A stretch of 64,000 nt of DNA from Pseudomonas sp. SJZ079. Its GTDB lineage: Bacteria; Pseudomonadota; Gammaproteobacteria; Pseudomonadales; Pseudomonadaceae. Positions 51,601 to 61,075 of this stretch are shown here, piece by piece. Made by a program: the position numbers and the translations under genes. The notes below the pieces were generated by a model. The model did not search any database and was not told the DNA's origin. It saw nothing but the letters and a program-made list of their open reading frames with translations. The number at the start of each line of letters is the position of its first letter. The first letter of the stretch is position 1. The stretch lies in the NCBI RefSeq assembly GCF_007993865.1, contig NZ_VIUH01000002.1, forward strand, positions 124,001-188,000. Reading direction: 5' to 3'.

Positions 51601-52016
51601 TAACCCGGGTGATCATCAAGATCGGCGTGGCCTACGAGACCGACCTGCCGCTGGCGCGCAAGCTGATGATGCAGGCCGCCATGGAGAATCCGCGGGTCTT
51701 GCGCGACCCCGAGCCGCAGCTGTTCTTCCTCACCATCAGCGCCAGCACCTTCGACTATGAGCTGCGCTTCCATGTGCGCGAGCTGGGCGACCGCAACGCG
51801 GCCACCGACGAGATCCTCACGCGCATCGCGCAGATCTTCCGCGAAAACAAGGTGGAGATGGCCTTCAACCAGGTCGAGGTCATGTTGAAAAACCATCAGG
51901 GCCAGGAGCTCAACCTGGGCAGCGGGCAGACCGACCTGCTGCAACCAGTGCAACCGGCGCAGCATGCAGCGCCACCGCAACTGGCACCGGCTGCCCCCGC
52001 AGTCGACCCGCAATAA
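48648..52016 (+). CDS. MscK-type mechanosensitive channel
   Basis: The 1122-residue protein is a large MscS-superfamily channel. It has a signal peptide (cleavage after SPLQA, about residue 24), a long periplasmic coiled-coil region (about 25-480) and about eleven membrane helices. The MscS core has the pore helix region ALSVGLGFGLQEIFANFISG (about 905) followed by the beta domain (VRIGDVVTIGNLSGTV). This is the MscK/KefA or YjeP architecture; length and synteny match PA5022. It gates in response to membrane tension. An Ala/Pro/Gln-rich tail ends the protein. A strong hairpin follows. Confidence 0.9.
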   Translation: MPSLRSYLTALLLGLCLGTSPLQAAESPNSADVQRSLDKLAERQLPEAEQLALRQTLEKTLSLLTEQADTTKRLSDLKQQLEQAPKLIDEAQRELTRLKASEPPQVAQRHANTPVPQLETLLNERSSQLSDWQKQIGEANSLIITAQTRPERAQAEISRNQARAQDISNALKNGKESGKPLTAERRDLLVAELAQLDALTQLRRQELAGNSLLQDLGSSQRDLLEERIRRLEQELIDLQSLINEKRRALSEKTVAEQSREAEKAGSGTLLAKESALNLKLSDYLLRATDRLNQLTQQNLQTKQKLDALNQSDQALDEQISVLEGSLLLAKILYKQKQALPTLELDRNLANDIADLRLYQFELNQQREAIGNPYAYVDQLLAKQPAENLTDELRSSLLELIGTRRALLDRLNRELNALLNESITLQLNQKQLLSTAREVRTTLDEQMFWIPSNKPLGLDWFSTAPRLLEKQVADLPWGSNLRELGAGLIERPLLFLPLLLLIGVLMWKRSYLYQRLGELHQDIGHFKRDSQLHTPLAILLNVLLALPGTLFLALCGLALQIDARGQNASLGSALYEMAQAWLVFYTFYRIIAPGGVAELHFRWPRAQVTFLHRQVRRLGLVVMALVAVVTVAEHQPASLAEDVIGIVVVLTCYGLMAWVLHRLLLSGPGREHSTTLRTLIGLLFSVLPLALIVAVSFGYYYTALKLSDRLIDTLYLLMLWLIVEAAFVRGLSVAARRLAYQRATAKRLAQAKEGGEGAEVVVEEPTLDIEQVNQQSLRLIRLALLGVVIAGLYWVWADLISVFAYLDNITLYEYSSGSGDAASLIPISLSDVIAALIIIGITVALSRNLPGLLEVLVLSRLNLAQGSAYATTTLLSYAIVGIGFVVTLSTLGVSWDKLQWLVAALSVGLGFGLQEIFANFISGLIILFERPVRIGDVVTIGNLSGTVSRIRIRATTITDFDRKEIIVPNKTFVTDQLINWSLNDTVTRVIIKIGVAYETDLPLARKLMMQAAMENPRVLRDPEPQLFFLTISASTFDYELRFHVRELGDRNAATDEILTRIAQIFRENKVEMAFNQVEVMLKNHQGQELNLGSGQTDLLQPVQPAQHAAPPQLAPAAPAVDPQ

Positions 52017-53609
<1,593 letters not shown>

Positions 53610-53619
53610 GCCCCGCCAT

Positions 53620-54315
53620 CTAACTGGCCAGCAACCACTCCAGGCCCATGGCCACATGCACCTCGCTGCTGTCGAGCAGCGGCAACGGTGCCCGCACGCC
53701 CTCCAGCAACAGGCCGATCTCGGTGCAGCCGAGAATCGCCACCTCGGCTCCCTGCTCGCGCAGTTCGGCCAGGCACGCTAGATAAAAATCACGGGCACTG
53801 GCCTGGAACACGCCCTGACACAGTTCGGCGAAAATCACCCGGTCGATCTCCGTCATGGCCGCGGCCTCCGGCAGCAACACCTCGATGCCGAAGCGCTCGG
53901 CCAGGCGCTGGCGGTAGAAGTCTTCCTGCATGGTGAAACGCGTACCGAGCAGTGCCGCCCGCTGCACGCCTTGCCGTTGCAGGGCCTGGCCGACCGCATC
54001 GCCGATATGCAGCAGGGGAATGTCCACCGCCGCCTCGATGCTCGCGGCCACCTTGTGCATGGTGTTGCTGGCCAACAGCAAGGCACCGGCGCCAGCCCGC
54101 TGCAGCCCCTGCGCCGCCGTAGCCAACAACGCCCCAGCCGCCGGCCAATCGCCACGCCGCTGCAACTCGGCGACTGCGGCGAAATCCACCGAGTGCAGGA
54201 GCAGTGGCGCGGAATGCAGGCCGCCAAGTCGTTCGCGCACACCCTGATTGAGCAAACGGTAATAGCTCGCGGTGGACTCCCAACTCATGCCACCGAGCAT
54301 GCCCAACCGATGCAT
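53620..54315 (-). CDS. Aspartate/glutamate racemase family protein
   Basis: This 231-residue PLP-independent racemase fold starts LGMLGGMSWESTASYYRLLN. The second catalytic Cys is present in ILGCTEIGLLL (about residue 195). At the first position, where Asp racemase has Cys before NT, the sequence is ASNTMH, so Ser replaces Cys. E. coli YgeA (EcL-DER), as I recall, has Thr there and racemises asymmetrically. The protein may therefore be a one-cysteine, stereo-biased enzyme. It is convergent with selO. Confidence 0.88.
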   Translation of the reverse strand: MHRLGMLGGMSWESTASYYRLLNQGVRERLGGLHSAPLLLHSVDFAAVAELQRRGDWPAAGALLATAAQGLQRAGAGALLLASNTMHKVAASIEAAVDIPLLHIGDAVGQALQRQGVQRAALLGTRFTMQEDFYRQRLAERFGIEVLLPEAAAMTEIDRVIFAELCQGVFQASARDFYLACLAELREQGAEVAILGCTEIGLLLEGVRAPLPLLDSSEVHVAMGLEWLLAS

Positions 54316-54445
54316 ACCCGCCCCCTCCCAGAAAACCCCAGCCTAGCCAGGCCCCAGGCTGGGAACCAGCCACAGTCGGGCACGGAACCGGCGGTACAGC
54401 CCTCCCCGCTAAGGCCATAAAGGCATATAAACCTTCTCAAACATT

Positions 54446-54489
54446 CTTAGACTATCTAAGCAAAGCTCACTATCTTGGCGCCCAGATAG
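54446..54489. promoter_or_regulatory. Two dyads upstream of the SLC13-type permease gene
   Basis: CTTAGA-CTA-TCTAAG (54446-54460) is a perfect dyad. Next to it, 54470-54489 is a near-perfect 20-bp palindrome from CTATCTTGG to CCCAGATAG. Both lie 56-99 bp before the permease start in the 229-bp divergent spacer. They are candidate operators; the regulator is unknown. Confidence 0.4.
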
Positions 54490-54544
54490 GCTCAGCCACG
54501 GCTGCGCCCGAGACCTCACGCGAGTCGCACATTAAGGACGCCCC

Positions 54545-56341
54545 ATGTTCTGGGACTCATTGCCCCTACCCCTGCTGTTTGTCGGTGCCCTGCTGATCTG
54601 GGTACTGGTGGCCTTCATCCGCGAGAAGTGGAGCCCGGATATCGTCGCGGCGATCGCCGTGGCCGCCCTGCTGGTGGCCCAGTTACTCAGCCCCGGCGAA
54701 GTGCTCAGCGTGCTGAGCAACTCGGCGCCGGTGACCATCGCCTGCATGTTCGTGCTGTCCGCCGCGCTGGAGCGCACCGGCTGCATCGATGCCTTGGGCA
54801 ACTGGCTGGGCAACCTGGTCGGCACTGACCCGGTACGCGTACTCACCGGCCTGACCCTTACCGCCCTGGTGATTTCCGCCTGCCTGAACAACACCCCGGT
54901 GGTGGCCATCCTCACCCCGGTGGCCATCGCCCTGGCTCGGCGCGCCGGCAGCCAGCCGTCCAAGCTGCTGATCCCGCTGTCCTACGCCACCATCCTCGGC
55001 GGCACCCTGACCATGATCGGCACCTCGACCAACATCCTGGTCGATGGCGTCGCCCGCAAGGCAGGCCTGGCACCCTTCGGCATCTTCGAGATCACCGGCG
55101 CCGGGCTGATCCTCGCCAGCGTCGGCATGCTCTACCTGCTGACCATCGGCCGCCATCTGCTGCCGGATCGGGAAACCCTGTCCAAGCAACTGCGCCCCGA
55201 CCTCGACCGCACCTTCATGACCGAGCTGCTGGTGCCGCACGGCTCGCCGGTGATCGGCAAGACCCTGAGCGAGGCCAACCTCAACGGCGGCAGCGGCTTG
55301 CAGGTGCTCAAGCTGTTTCGCGAGGACTTTGAGCTGACCGAGCCGGGCCACGACACCCTGCTGGCCAACGGCGATCGCCTGGTGCTGCACGGCCAGGTGA
55401 AAAACGTGGTCGAACTGCGTGAAAGCGGGCACCTGATTTTCAACCGCGGCGACGCCTTCGAGACCATCAGCAGCCACGACGTGATCCTCGCCGAGGCCAT
55501 AGTCGGGCGCAATTCGCGCTACAGCCACAGACCCATGCGCGACCTCGACCTCACCGCGCGCTACGGTATCGCCGTGCTCGCCGTGCACCGCCAGGACGAG
55601 AACATCCAGGGCAACCTCGACGACTTCGAGCTGCAATTCGGTGACGTACTGCTGGTCGAAGGCACCCCGGCGCAGATCAAGCGTTTCGCCGACAATGGCG
55701 AACTGATCAGCCTGAATGCCGTGCAGGAGCGCGCCTTCCGCCGCGACAAGGCGCCGATCGCGATCATCGCCACGTTGGCGGTGATGATCCTGGCGGCCTT
55801 CGGCCTGATGCCCATCGAGGGCCTGGCGATCATCGGCGCGGTGAGCGTGCTGGCGACCCGTTGCCTGGACGTGGAAGACGCCTACAAAGCGGTGGACTGG
55901 AAAATCCTCAGCCTGATCTTCGGCATGCTGGCGATCAGCATCGCCATGGACAAGGTCGGCCTGGTCAGGCTCCTGGTCGAGAACACCATGACCCTGCTGC
56001 CCTGGGCCGGGCCGTTGCTGATGCTGTCGTTCATCTACCTGTTCACCTCGATCCTCACCGAAGTGCTGTCGAACAACGCCGTGGCGGTGCTGGTCACCCC
56101 CATCGCCATCGGCGTGGCCCAGCACCTGGGCGTCGATCCGCGCGCCTTCGTGGTCGCGGTGATGTTCGCCGCCAGCGCCAGCTTCGCCACCCCGATCGGC
56201 TACCAGACCAACACCTTCGTGTATAACGCCGGCGGCTACCGCTTCACCGACTTCATGAAGATCGGCGTCCCGCTCAATCTGATCCTGTGGATCGCCGCGA
56301 CCCTGGTGATCCCCCTGTTCTGGCCCCTGACCCCGCTCTGA
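54545..56341 (+). CDS. SLC13/DASS-family permease with RCK_C domains
   Basis: The 598-residue membrane protein is of the ArsB/DASS/CitM type. Two hydrophobic halves surround two cytosolic RCK_C (TrkA-C) domains at about 205-290 and 295-380. The first half has CLNNTPVVAILTPVAIAL and IGTSTNILVDG, the second EVLSNNAVAVLVTPIAIG and ATPIGYQTNTFVYN, the SNT-like substrate and sodium sites. The substrate may be a dicarboxylate, sulfate or another anion; the sequence does not decide. trxC follows on the same strand after 64 bp. Confidence 0.88.
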   Translation: MFWDSLPLPLLFVGALLIWVLVAFIREKWSPDIVAAIAVAALLVAQLLSPGEVLSVLSNSAPVTIACMFVLSAALERTGCIDALGNWLGNLVGTDPVRVLTGLTLTALVISACLNNTPVVAILTPVAIALARRAGSQPSKLLIPLSYATILGGTLTMIGTSTNILVDGVARKAGLAPFGIFEITGAGLILASVGMLYLLTIGRHLLPDRETLSKQLRPDLDRTFMTELLVPHGSPVIGKTLSEANLNGGSGLQVLKLFREDFELTEPGHDTLLANGDRLVLHGQVKNVVELRESGHLIFNRGDAFETISSHDVILAEAIVGRNSRYSHRPMRDLDLTARYGIAVLAVHRQDENIQGNLDDFELQFGDVLLVEGTPAQIKRFADNGELISLNAVQERAFRRDKAPIAIIATLAVMILAAFGLMPIEGLAIIGAVSVLATRCLDVEDAYKAVDWKILSLIFGMLAISIAMDKVGLVRLLVENTMTLLPWAGPLLMLSFIYLFTSILTEVLSNNAVAVLVTPIAIGVAQHLGVDPRAFVVAVMFAASASFATPIGYQTNTFVYNAGGYRFTDFMKIGVPLNLILWIAATLVIPLFWPLTPL

Positions 56342-56405
56342 GCGGGGCCTTGAGAGGCCATCCCCGTGGCCCCTATCGAGACCGAACATCCACGGAGCCC
56401 TGGTC

Positions 56406-56840
56406 ATGAGTGAAACGCTGCTGATCCCCTGCCCGGCCTGCAACGGTCTCAATCGCATTCCTGCTCAACGTCTGGGCGATGCGCCGCGCTGTGGCCGCTG
56501 CAAGGCCGAAGTGCTGCCGAGCACGCCCTTCGAGCTGAACCAGGGCAACTTCGCCAGTCAGCTGAAAGGCCAGCTGCCGTTGCTGGTGGATGTCTGGGCC
56601 AGTTGGTGCGGCCCGTGCCAGGCCTTTGCCCCCACCTTCAGCCAGGCCGCCGCGCAGCTGCAGGGCCGCTGCCGCCTGGGCAAGCTGGACAGCGAGACCA
56701 ACCCACAACTGTCTGCACAATTGGCCGTTCGCTCGATTCCCAGCCTGATCCTGTTCCAGGGCGGCCGCGAAGTGGCCCGGCAAAGCGGCGCCCTGCCGCT
56801 GCCGCAACTGATGGCCTGGTTGCGCAACCAGGGCCTGTGA
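56406..56840 (+). CDS. trxC: Thioredoxin 2 (TrxC)
   Basis: TrxC is a zinc-containing thioredoxin active under oxidative stress. The 144-residue protein has an N-terminal zinc finger with Cys9, Cys12, Cys29 and Cys32 (CPAC and CGRC) followed by a thioredoxin fold with WCGPC (Cys68, Cys71) and the cis-Pro in RSIPSLILF. Length and layout match E. coli TrxC. It probably forms an independent unit or follows the permease gene. Confidence 0.96.
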   Translation: MSETLLIPCPACNGLNRIPAQRLGDAPRCGRCKAEVLPSTPFELNQGNFASQLKGQLPLLVDVWASWCGPCQAFAPTFSQAAAQLQGRCRLGKLDSETNPQLSAQLAVRSIPSLILFQGGREVARQSGALPLPQLMAWLRNQGL

Positions 56841-56932
56841 GCGGATCGGTCAGTCCCCCCGAACGCCGCGGTCATTGCCGCGTCACGCCAAGGCAGTAGG
56901 CTGAGAGGCACATCCCAACGAGGTCGAACGCC

Positions 56933-57376
56933 ATGCCCATGCCTGTTGAAATGGCCCGTCAGTTCATCGAACAAGCCATCGCCTTCGTCAAACGCAGCGG
57001 ACTCAAAGCCGAAGTGCTGGAGCCCGGTTTCGTGCGCCTGCGCATGCCCCTGAGCGACAACCAGAACCATATCGGCAGCATGTACGCGGGCGCCTTGTTC
57101 ACCCTGGCGGAAATCCCGGGCGGTGCGCTGTTCATCACCAGCTTCGACAGCCGCCGCTTCTACCCCATCGTCAAGGAAATGAACCTGCGCTTCCGCCGCC
57201 CGGCCACCAGCGATATTCAGGTCGAGGCGCGGCTCGCCGCGGATGACATCGATCGCCTGCAAGCCGAGGCGCAGCGCCTGGGCAAAGCCGAATACTGGCT
57301 GGAGTTGCAGCTGACCGACGCCAGCGGCGACGTGGTGGCAGAAAGCCGCGCCCTGTACCAATTACGCACGCACTGA
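56933..57376 (+). CDS. Hotdog-fold thioesterase-like protein (YiiD/DUF4442 type)
   Basis: The 147-residue single hotdog domain has QNHIGSMYAGALFTLAEI (about residues 42-60) in the position of the long central helix of acyl-CoA thioesterases. The set is close to DUF4442/YiiD C-terminal-type proteins. It has no signal peptide, so it is cytosolic. The substrate is unknown. It lies 92 bp after trxC on the same strand. Confidence 0.82.
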   Translation: MPMPVEMARQFIEQAIAFVKRSGLKAEVLEPGFVRLRMPLSDNQNHIGSMYAGALFTLAEIPGGALFITSFDSRRFYPIVKEMNLRFRRPATSDIQVEARLAADDIDRLQAEAQRLGKAEYWLELQLTDASGDVVAESRALYQLRTH

Positions 57377-57385
57377 CGCCTGACC

Positions 57386-57399
57386 TTGCCATAGGTCAA
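57386..57399 (+). promoter_or_regulatory. Possible Anr/FNR box upstream of the Usp gene
   Basis: TTGCC-ATAG-GTCAA matches the outer bases of the Anr consensus TTGAT-N4-ATCAA, 7 of 10. It lies 65-78 bp before the start codon, and a CACAAT hexamer about 30 bp downstream could be the -10. PAO1 Usp genes, including PA5027 as I recall, are induced by Anr under oxygen limitation. Confidence 0.35.
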
Positions 57400-57463
57400 A
57401 AGACCCGCTTAATTCATAAGGCACAATAAATTGCCGACATGCCCCCGGCAGGAGAGCGGCCCC

Positions 57464-58261
57464 ATGTTCAAGCACATTCTTATCGCCCATGACCTCCGCG
57501 ACACCGCCGACCAGGCACTGTGTCGCGCCGCGCAACTGGCTCGCCAGCACAATGCCAAATTGACCCTGCTGCACGTGCTCGACCCCGGCCAGAGCAACCA
57601 GCAGCATGAACAGGCCCAGCAGGCCCTCGATGGCAAGCTGAGCCAATACGCCCCACCGGGCAGCGAGCTGCGTTTCCAGCGCGGCAAGCCGCCTGAGGTG
57701 GTGTTGCAACAGGTGCAGCAACTCGGTTGCGACCTGCTGGTCCTCGGCGCTCACCACCAACGCCATGACTTCTTTTCCGGCACCAGCCTGGACCGTATCG
57801 CCCGGCGCAGCCCCGTGCCCTTGCTGCTGGTCGCGCGCAACGACTTTCAGCCCTACCGGCACGCCCTGGCGGCCATCGACTTCTCCCTGTGCGCCTGCAG
57901 CGCCTTGGGCCAGGCCTATCGCCTGCTGCCGGACAGCGCCGAGCTGCACGCCTTGCATGTATTCGAACCGGACAAAGGCACGGCCACACAGGTCGAGGCG
58001 CAATTGCACACCCAGCGCGCCTTGATCGATCAACTGCTGCAGGACGAGGCGCGCAACCTGCCCGCCAACGGGCCACAGCTGACGCACGAGGTGCAGCGCG
58101 GCGAGATCGTCCGCTGCCTGCAGGAGCAGCTGAAAAGCCGGCGCAGCGAACTGCTGGTACTCGGCAGCCACGGCCGCAGTGCACTGTCCCAGGCCCTGCT
58201 CGGCAGCCTGGCGCAGCACTTCCTGCACAAGGCACCCTGCGACATTTTCGTCGTGCGCTAG
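57464..58261 (+). CDS. Tandem universal stress protein (PA5027-like)
   Basis: The 265-residue protein has two Usp domains. The first (about 1-125) starts FKHILIAHDL and contains CDLLVLGAHHQRHDF; the second (about 130-265) has LLVLGSHGRSALSQALLGS near residue 225, matching the ATP-binding G2XG9G(S/T) pattern, and ends VVR. The first domain has HHQ where the loop glycine is expected, so only the second looks fit for nucleotide binding. ATG 57464 has GGAGAG upstream. It is convergent with the ParA gene, as PA5027/PA5028 are. Confidence 0.9.
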   Translation: MFKHILIAHDLRDTADQALCRAAQLARQHNAKLTLLHVLDPGQSNQQHEQAQQALDGKLSQYAPPGSELRFQRGKPPEVVLQQVQQLGCDLLVLGAHHQRHDFFSGTSLDRIARRSPVPLLLVARNDFQPYRHALAAIDFSLCACSALGQAYRLLPDSAELHALHVFEPDKGTATQVEAQLHTQRALIDQLLQDEARNLPANGPQLTHEVQRGEIVRCLQEQLKSRRSELLVLGSHGRSALSQALLGSLAQHFLHKAPCDIFVVR

Positions 58262-58270
58262 GAGTCTGTT

Positions 58271-58298
58271 GGCGGGTTACACCTTCGGCTAACCCGCC
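58271..58298. repeat. REP-like hairpin between convergent genes
   Basis: GGCGGGTTA and TAACCCGCC form a 9-bp stem around CACCTTCGGC, 10 nt after the Usp stop and before the ParA gene end. This is a familiar Pseudomonas extragenic palindrome and may end transcription from both sides. Confidence 0.65.
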
Positions 58299-58318
58299 CT
58301 ACGGAATCGCCGACTCAC

Positions 58319-59089
58319 TCAACCGCCGTTCAGCAGGTCGTGCAGTTCGACGAACTGCTGGCTCAGCTTGTGCCGTGCATCCAGGTGGATCAACGGCATG
58401 CAGGCCTGGTGCGACTCGCGCATCCGCACCGAACTCATCAAGTTCACCGGTAATACCGGCATACCCTCGGCGATCAGCTCATCGAGCAATTGCTGCGGCA
58501 GCGAGGCACGTGGCTGAAACTGGTTGACCACTATGCCTTCCACTTGCAGGCCCTCGTTGTGGTCCTCCTTGAGCTCCTCGATCTCGCGCAGCAAGCCATA
58601 CAGCGCATTGCGCGAAAAACTGTCGCAATCAAAGGGAATCAACACACGATCGGCGGCGATCAGCGCAGAAACCGCATAAAAATTCAACGCCGGCGGGGTA
58701 TCCAGGTAGATTCGTTCGTAGTCCTCGCTCAAGCTGTCGAGGAGTTTGCGCAGCTTGTTGATCTTGTGTTTCGCCTCGAGTTTGGGCTGCAAGTCGGCCA
58801 ACTCGGCAGTGGCCGTGATCAGATGCAGGTTGTCGAACGGCGTCTCGTAGATGTCGACCGTGCCCTTCTTGGCAAAGGGCCCACTGGACAGGGTCTGCTT
58901 GAAGAAGTCGGCGATGCCCATGGGAATTTCATCGCCGGACAAGCCCGTGAGGTAGTGCGTGGAGTTGGCCTGGGCATCCAGGTCCACCACCAGGGTGCGA
59001 TAGCCCTGCACCGCGCTCACCGCCGCCAGATTGCAGGCAATGCTGGATTTACCTACCCCGCCCTTCTGATTGAACACCACGCGCCGCAT
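58319..59089 (-). CDS. ParA family ATPase (orphan)
   Basis: This 256-residue deviant Walker ATPase starts RRVVFNQKGGVGKSSIACNL, with LVVDLDAQANST near residue 33 and IYLDTPPALNF near 125, all hallmarks of ParA/Soj. No ParB partner or parS-like site is adjacent, so it is more likely a chromosomal positioning or septation ATPase than a plasmid partition gene. The same orphan lies beside a Usp gene in PAO1 (PA5028). The cargo is unknown. Confidence 0.9.
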   Translation of the reverse strand: MRRVVFNQKGGVGKSSIACNLAAVSAVQGYRTLVVDLDAQANSTHYLTGLSGDEIPMGIADFFKQTLSSGPFAKKGTVDIYETPFDNLHLITATAELADLQPKLEAKHKINKLRKLLDSLSEDYERIYLDTPPALNFYAVSALIAADRVLIPFDCDSFSRNALYGLLREIEELKEDHNEGLQVEGIVVNQFQPRASLPQQLLDELIAEGMPVLPVNLMSSVRMRESHQACMPLIHLDARHKLSQQFVELHDLLNGG

Positions 59090-59199
59090 CTCATACCTCC
59101 CCTGTCCCTGAATGGTCCTGGATTCTATGCAATGTGCATGACAAGGGCGAGGCTGCGGCGCAAATCAACCGCCCATCCATCAGAAGCCCCCCGCAAAGT

Positions 59200-59228
59200 T
59201 TGCGCAGAGCGCGTGCCATCTAGATAAT
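59200..59228 (+). promoter_or_regulatory. Candidate sigma-70 promoter of the aryl-polyene-type cluster
   Basis: TTGCGC (59200-59205) and GATAAT (59223-59228) are 17 bp apart; the -10 matches 5 of 6 positions. It lies about 100 bp before the first gene of the cluster, in the divergent ParA spacer, where no other strong candidate is visible. Confidence 0.4.
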
Positions 59229-59326
59229 GCCCGCTCTTCGCCGCGTCGCCCTCGACACGCTCTGGTCGAGCAGGACAACCACAATAGACAAGGATGCCCG
59301 AAGGGGCCGGGAAACTTCCTCGCGTG

Positions 59327-60040
59327 ATGCATTTCACAATCGATCAATGGCGTGCCTGGGCCCCCGGCCTGGATAGCACAGACGACTGGCGCGCCTGGTG
59401 TCGAGCCCCCATGCGCCTGCCCGACGGCCAACAACAGCCGGATGTCGGCTTTCTCCCGGCCCTGCAACGCCGTCGCCTCAGCCGTCTGGCACGCATGCTG
59501 TTCCACGTCGCCTGGCCCATCGCCGAAACCCAGCCAGCGCTGCCCCTGGTGTTTGCCTCGCGGCACGGCGAAACGCCCAGGACCCTGAGCCTGCTCACCG
59601 ATCTGGCGCACGACGAACCGCTGTCGCCCACCCAGTTCAGCCTCTCGGTGCATAACGCGATCATCGGCCAGTGGTCGATCCTGCGCGGCGACAACAGCGA
59701 AATGACCGCCCTCGCCGCCGAGGGCGACGGCCTCGAACAGGCCATGCTGGAAGCCAGCAGCTTGCTCGGCGAGGGCGCCCCGGCCGTGCTGCTGGTGATC
59801 GCCGAGGAAGCAGCGCCGGCGCTGTACGCCCCCTATATCGACGACGTGCCATTCCCCTACGCCGTCGCCCTGTTACTCAAGCCGGGTGACGACTGGCAAC
59901 TGCAACTGCGCCCGGGCCAAGGCCCCAGAGCACAGTGGCCACACCCCCTCAACCTGCTCCGCGCCCTGTGCGGCGAACAGCCTGGCCTCGAACATCACTG
60001 GAAAAATCGCCAATGGACCTGGTCACCCAACAAGGCCTGA
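59327..60040 (+). CDS. Beta-ketoacyl synthase-like chain length factor
   Basis: The 237-residue protein resembles the KS-like 'Ketoacyl-synt_2' proteins that open aryl polyene and related polyketide clusters. Visible features are HFTIDQWRAWAPGLD at the start and SPTQFSLSVHNAIIGQWSI near residue 105. It covers only the N-terminal half of a ketosynthase, has no active-site Cys motif, and so is a partner, not a condensing enzyme. ATG 59327 is preferred; GTG 59324 and ATG 59294 are possible. It overlaps the acyltransferase gene by 28 nt. Confidence 0.85.
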   Translation: MHFTIDQWRAWAPGLDSTDDWRAWCRAPMRLPDGQQQPDVGFLPALQRRRLSRLARMLFHVAWPIAETQPALPLVFASRHGETPRTLSLLTDLAHDEPLSPTQFSLSVHNAIIGQWSILRGDNSEMTALAAEGDGLEQAMLEASSLLGEGAPAVLLVIAEEAAPALYAPYIDDVPFPYAVALLLKPGDDWQLQLRPGQGPRAQWPHPLNLLRALCGEQPGLEHHWKNRQWTWSPNKA

Positions 60041-60822
60041 GCCGCCATAGCGCGCCCTACGCCTGGCGCCTGGTCGCCACCGCCCTCAGCTTTGCCCTGT
60101 TCGGCATCGGTGGCGTGCTGCTGCGTGTGCTGATTTTTCCGCTGCTCGCGCTGCTGCCCGGTAACCGCGAAACGCGCCGCACACGGGCCCGAGCCACGGT
60201 GAGCGGGGCGTTCCACGCCTTCGTCCAGTTCATGTTCCACAGCGGCGTGCTGACCTATGAAGTCGAGGGTGCCGAGCGTCTCGGCCGCCCCGGACAATTG
60301 GTCATCGCCAACCATCCCTCGCTGGTCGACGTGGTGGTGCTGATCGCCTTCATCCGCGACGCCAACTGCGTGGTCAAACAGAGCCTGTGGGACAACCCCT
60401 GCATGCGCGGGCCGATCCGCTCGGCCGAGTACATCAGCAACAGCGGCAGCCTGGACATGCTCGATGAGGCGGCCACGGCCCTGCGCGATGGCCAGACCCT
60501 GATCGTCTTCCCCGAAGGCACGCGCACCACGCCGGGGCAGAGCCCCGAATTCCATCGCGGCGCCGCGGCCATCGCGGTGCGCGGTGCGCGTATCGTCACC
60601 CCGGTGGTGATCAGCGTCAGCCCCACCACCCTGACCAAGGCCGAGCCCTGGTACAGCATCCCCCGCCGGCGCTTTCATGTCCGCCTGCGCGTGGGCGAGG
60701 ACATCGACCCAGGCCAATTCCGGGCCCAGGGACTCGCACCGATTGCTTCACGCAAACTCAATGATTACCTGCATCACCACTTTATGAAGGAGCTCGCAAA
60801 AGATGAGCAATCTGCAACTTGA
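60013..60822 (+). CDS. Lysophospholipid acyltransferase-like protein (aryl polyene cluster)
   Basis: This 269-residue PlsC-family membrane acyltransferase has an N-terminal hydrophobic helix (about 18-50), the HX4D motif in VIANHPSLVD near residue 95 and VFPEGTRT near 165. In aryl polyene clusters such enzymes are proposed to attach the polyene or fatty acid to a lipid anchor. ATG 60013 with GGAAAA upstream is chosen. It overlaps its neighbours by 28 and 20 nt, so translation is coupled. Confidence 0.87.
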   Translation: MDLVTQQGLSRHSAPYAWRLVATALSFALFGIGGVLLRVLIFPLLALLPGNRETRRTRARATVSGAFHAFVQFMFHSGVLTYEVEGAERLGRPGQLVIANHPSLVDVVVLIAFIRDANCVVKQSLWDNPCMRGPIRSAEYISNSGSLDMLDEAATALRDGQTLIVFPEGTRTTPGQSPEFHRGAAAIAVRGARIVTPVVISVSPTTLTKAEPWYSIPRRRFHVRLRVGEDIDPGQFRAQGLAPIASRKLNDYLHHHFMKELAKDEQSAT

Positions 60823-61063
60823 GATAAAGAACCTGATCATCGACGCCCTCGGCCTCGAAGACATGGCCGCCGAAGACATCGCCGCCGACCTCAGCCTGTT
60901 CGGCGAGGGCCTGGGCCTGGACTCGGTGGATGCCCTGGAGCTCGGCCTGGCCATCCAGAAGCGCTTCGGCATCAAGATCGATGCCGACGCCAAAGACACC
61001 CGCAAGCACTTCGCCAGCGTCGCCAGCCTGGCGGCCTTCGTTTCGTCGCAGCAGGTCGCCTGA
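60803..61063 (+). CDS. Acyl carrier protein (aryl polyene cluster, first)
   Basis: This 86-residue ACP carries the phosphopantetheine Ser41 in GLGLDSVDALELG. AAGGAG precedes the ATG. It overlaps the acyltransferase gene by 20 nt and stands 12 nt before a second ACP. Paired ACPs are typical of aryl polyene pathways (ApeE/ApeF in E. coli). Confidence 0.93.
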   Translation: MSNLQLEIKNLIIDALGLEDMAAEDIAADLSLFGEGLGLDSVDALELGLAIQKRFGIKIDADAKDTRKHFASVASLAAFVSSQQVA

Positions 61064-61075
61064 GGAGGCTCGCAG

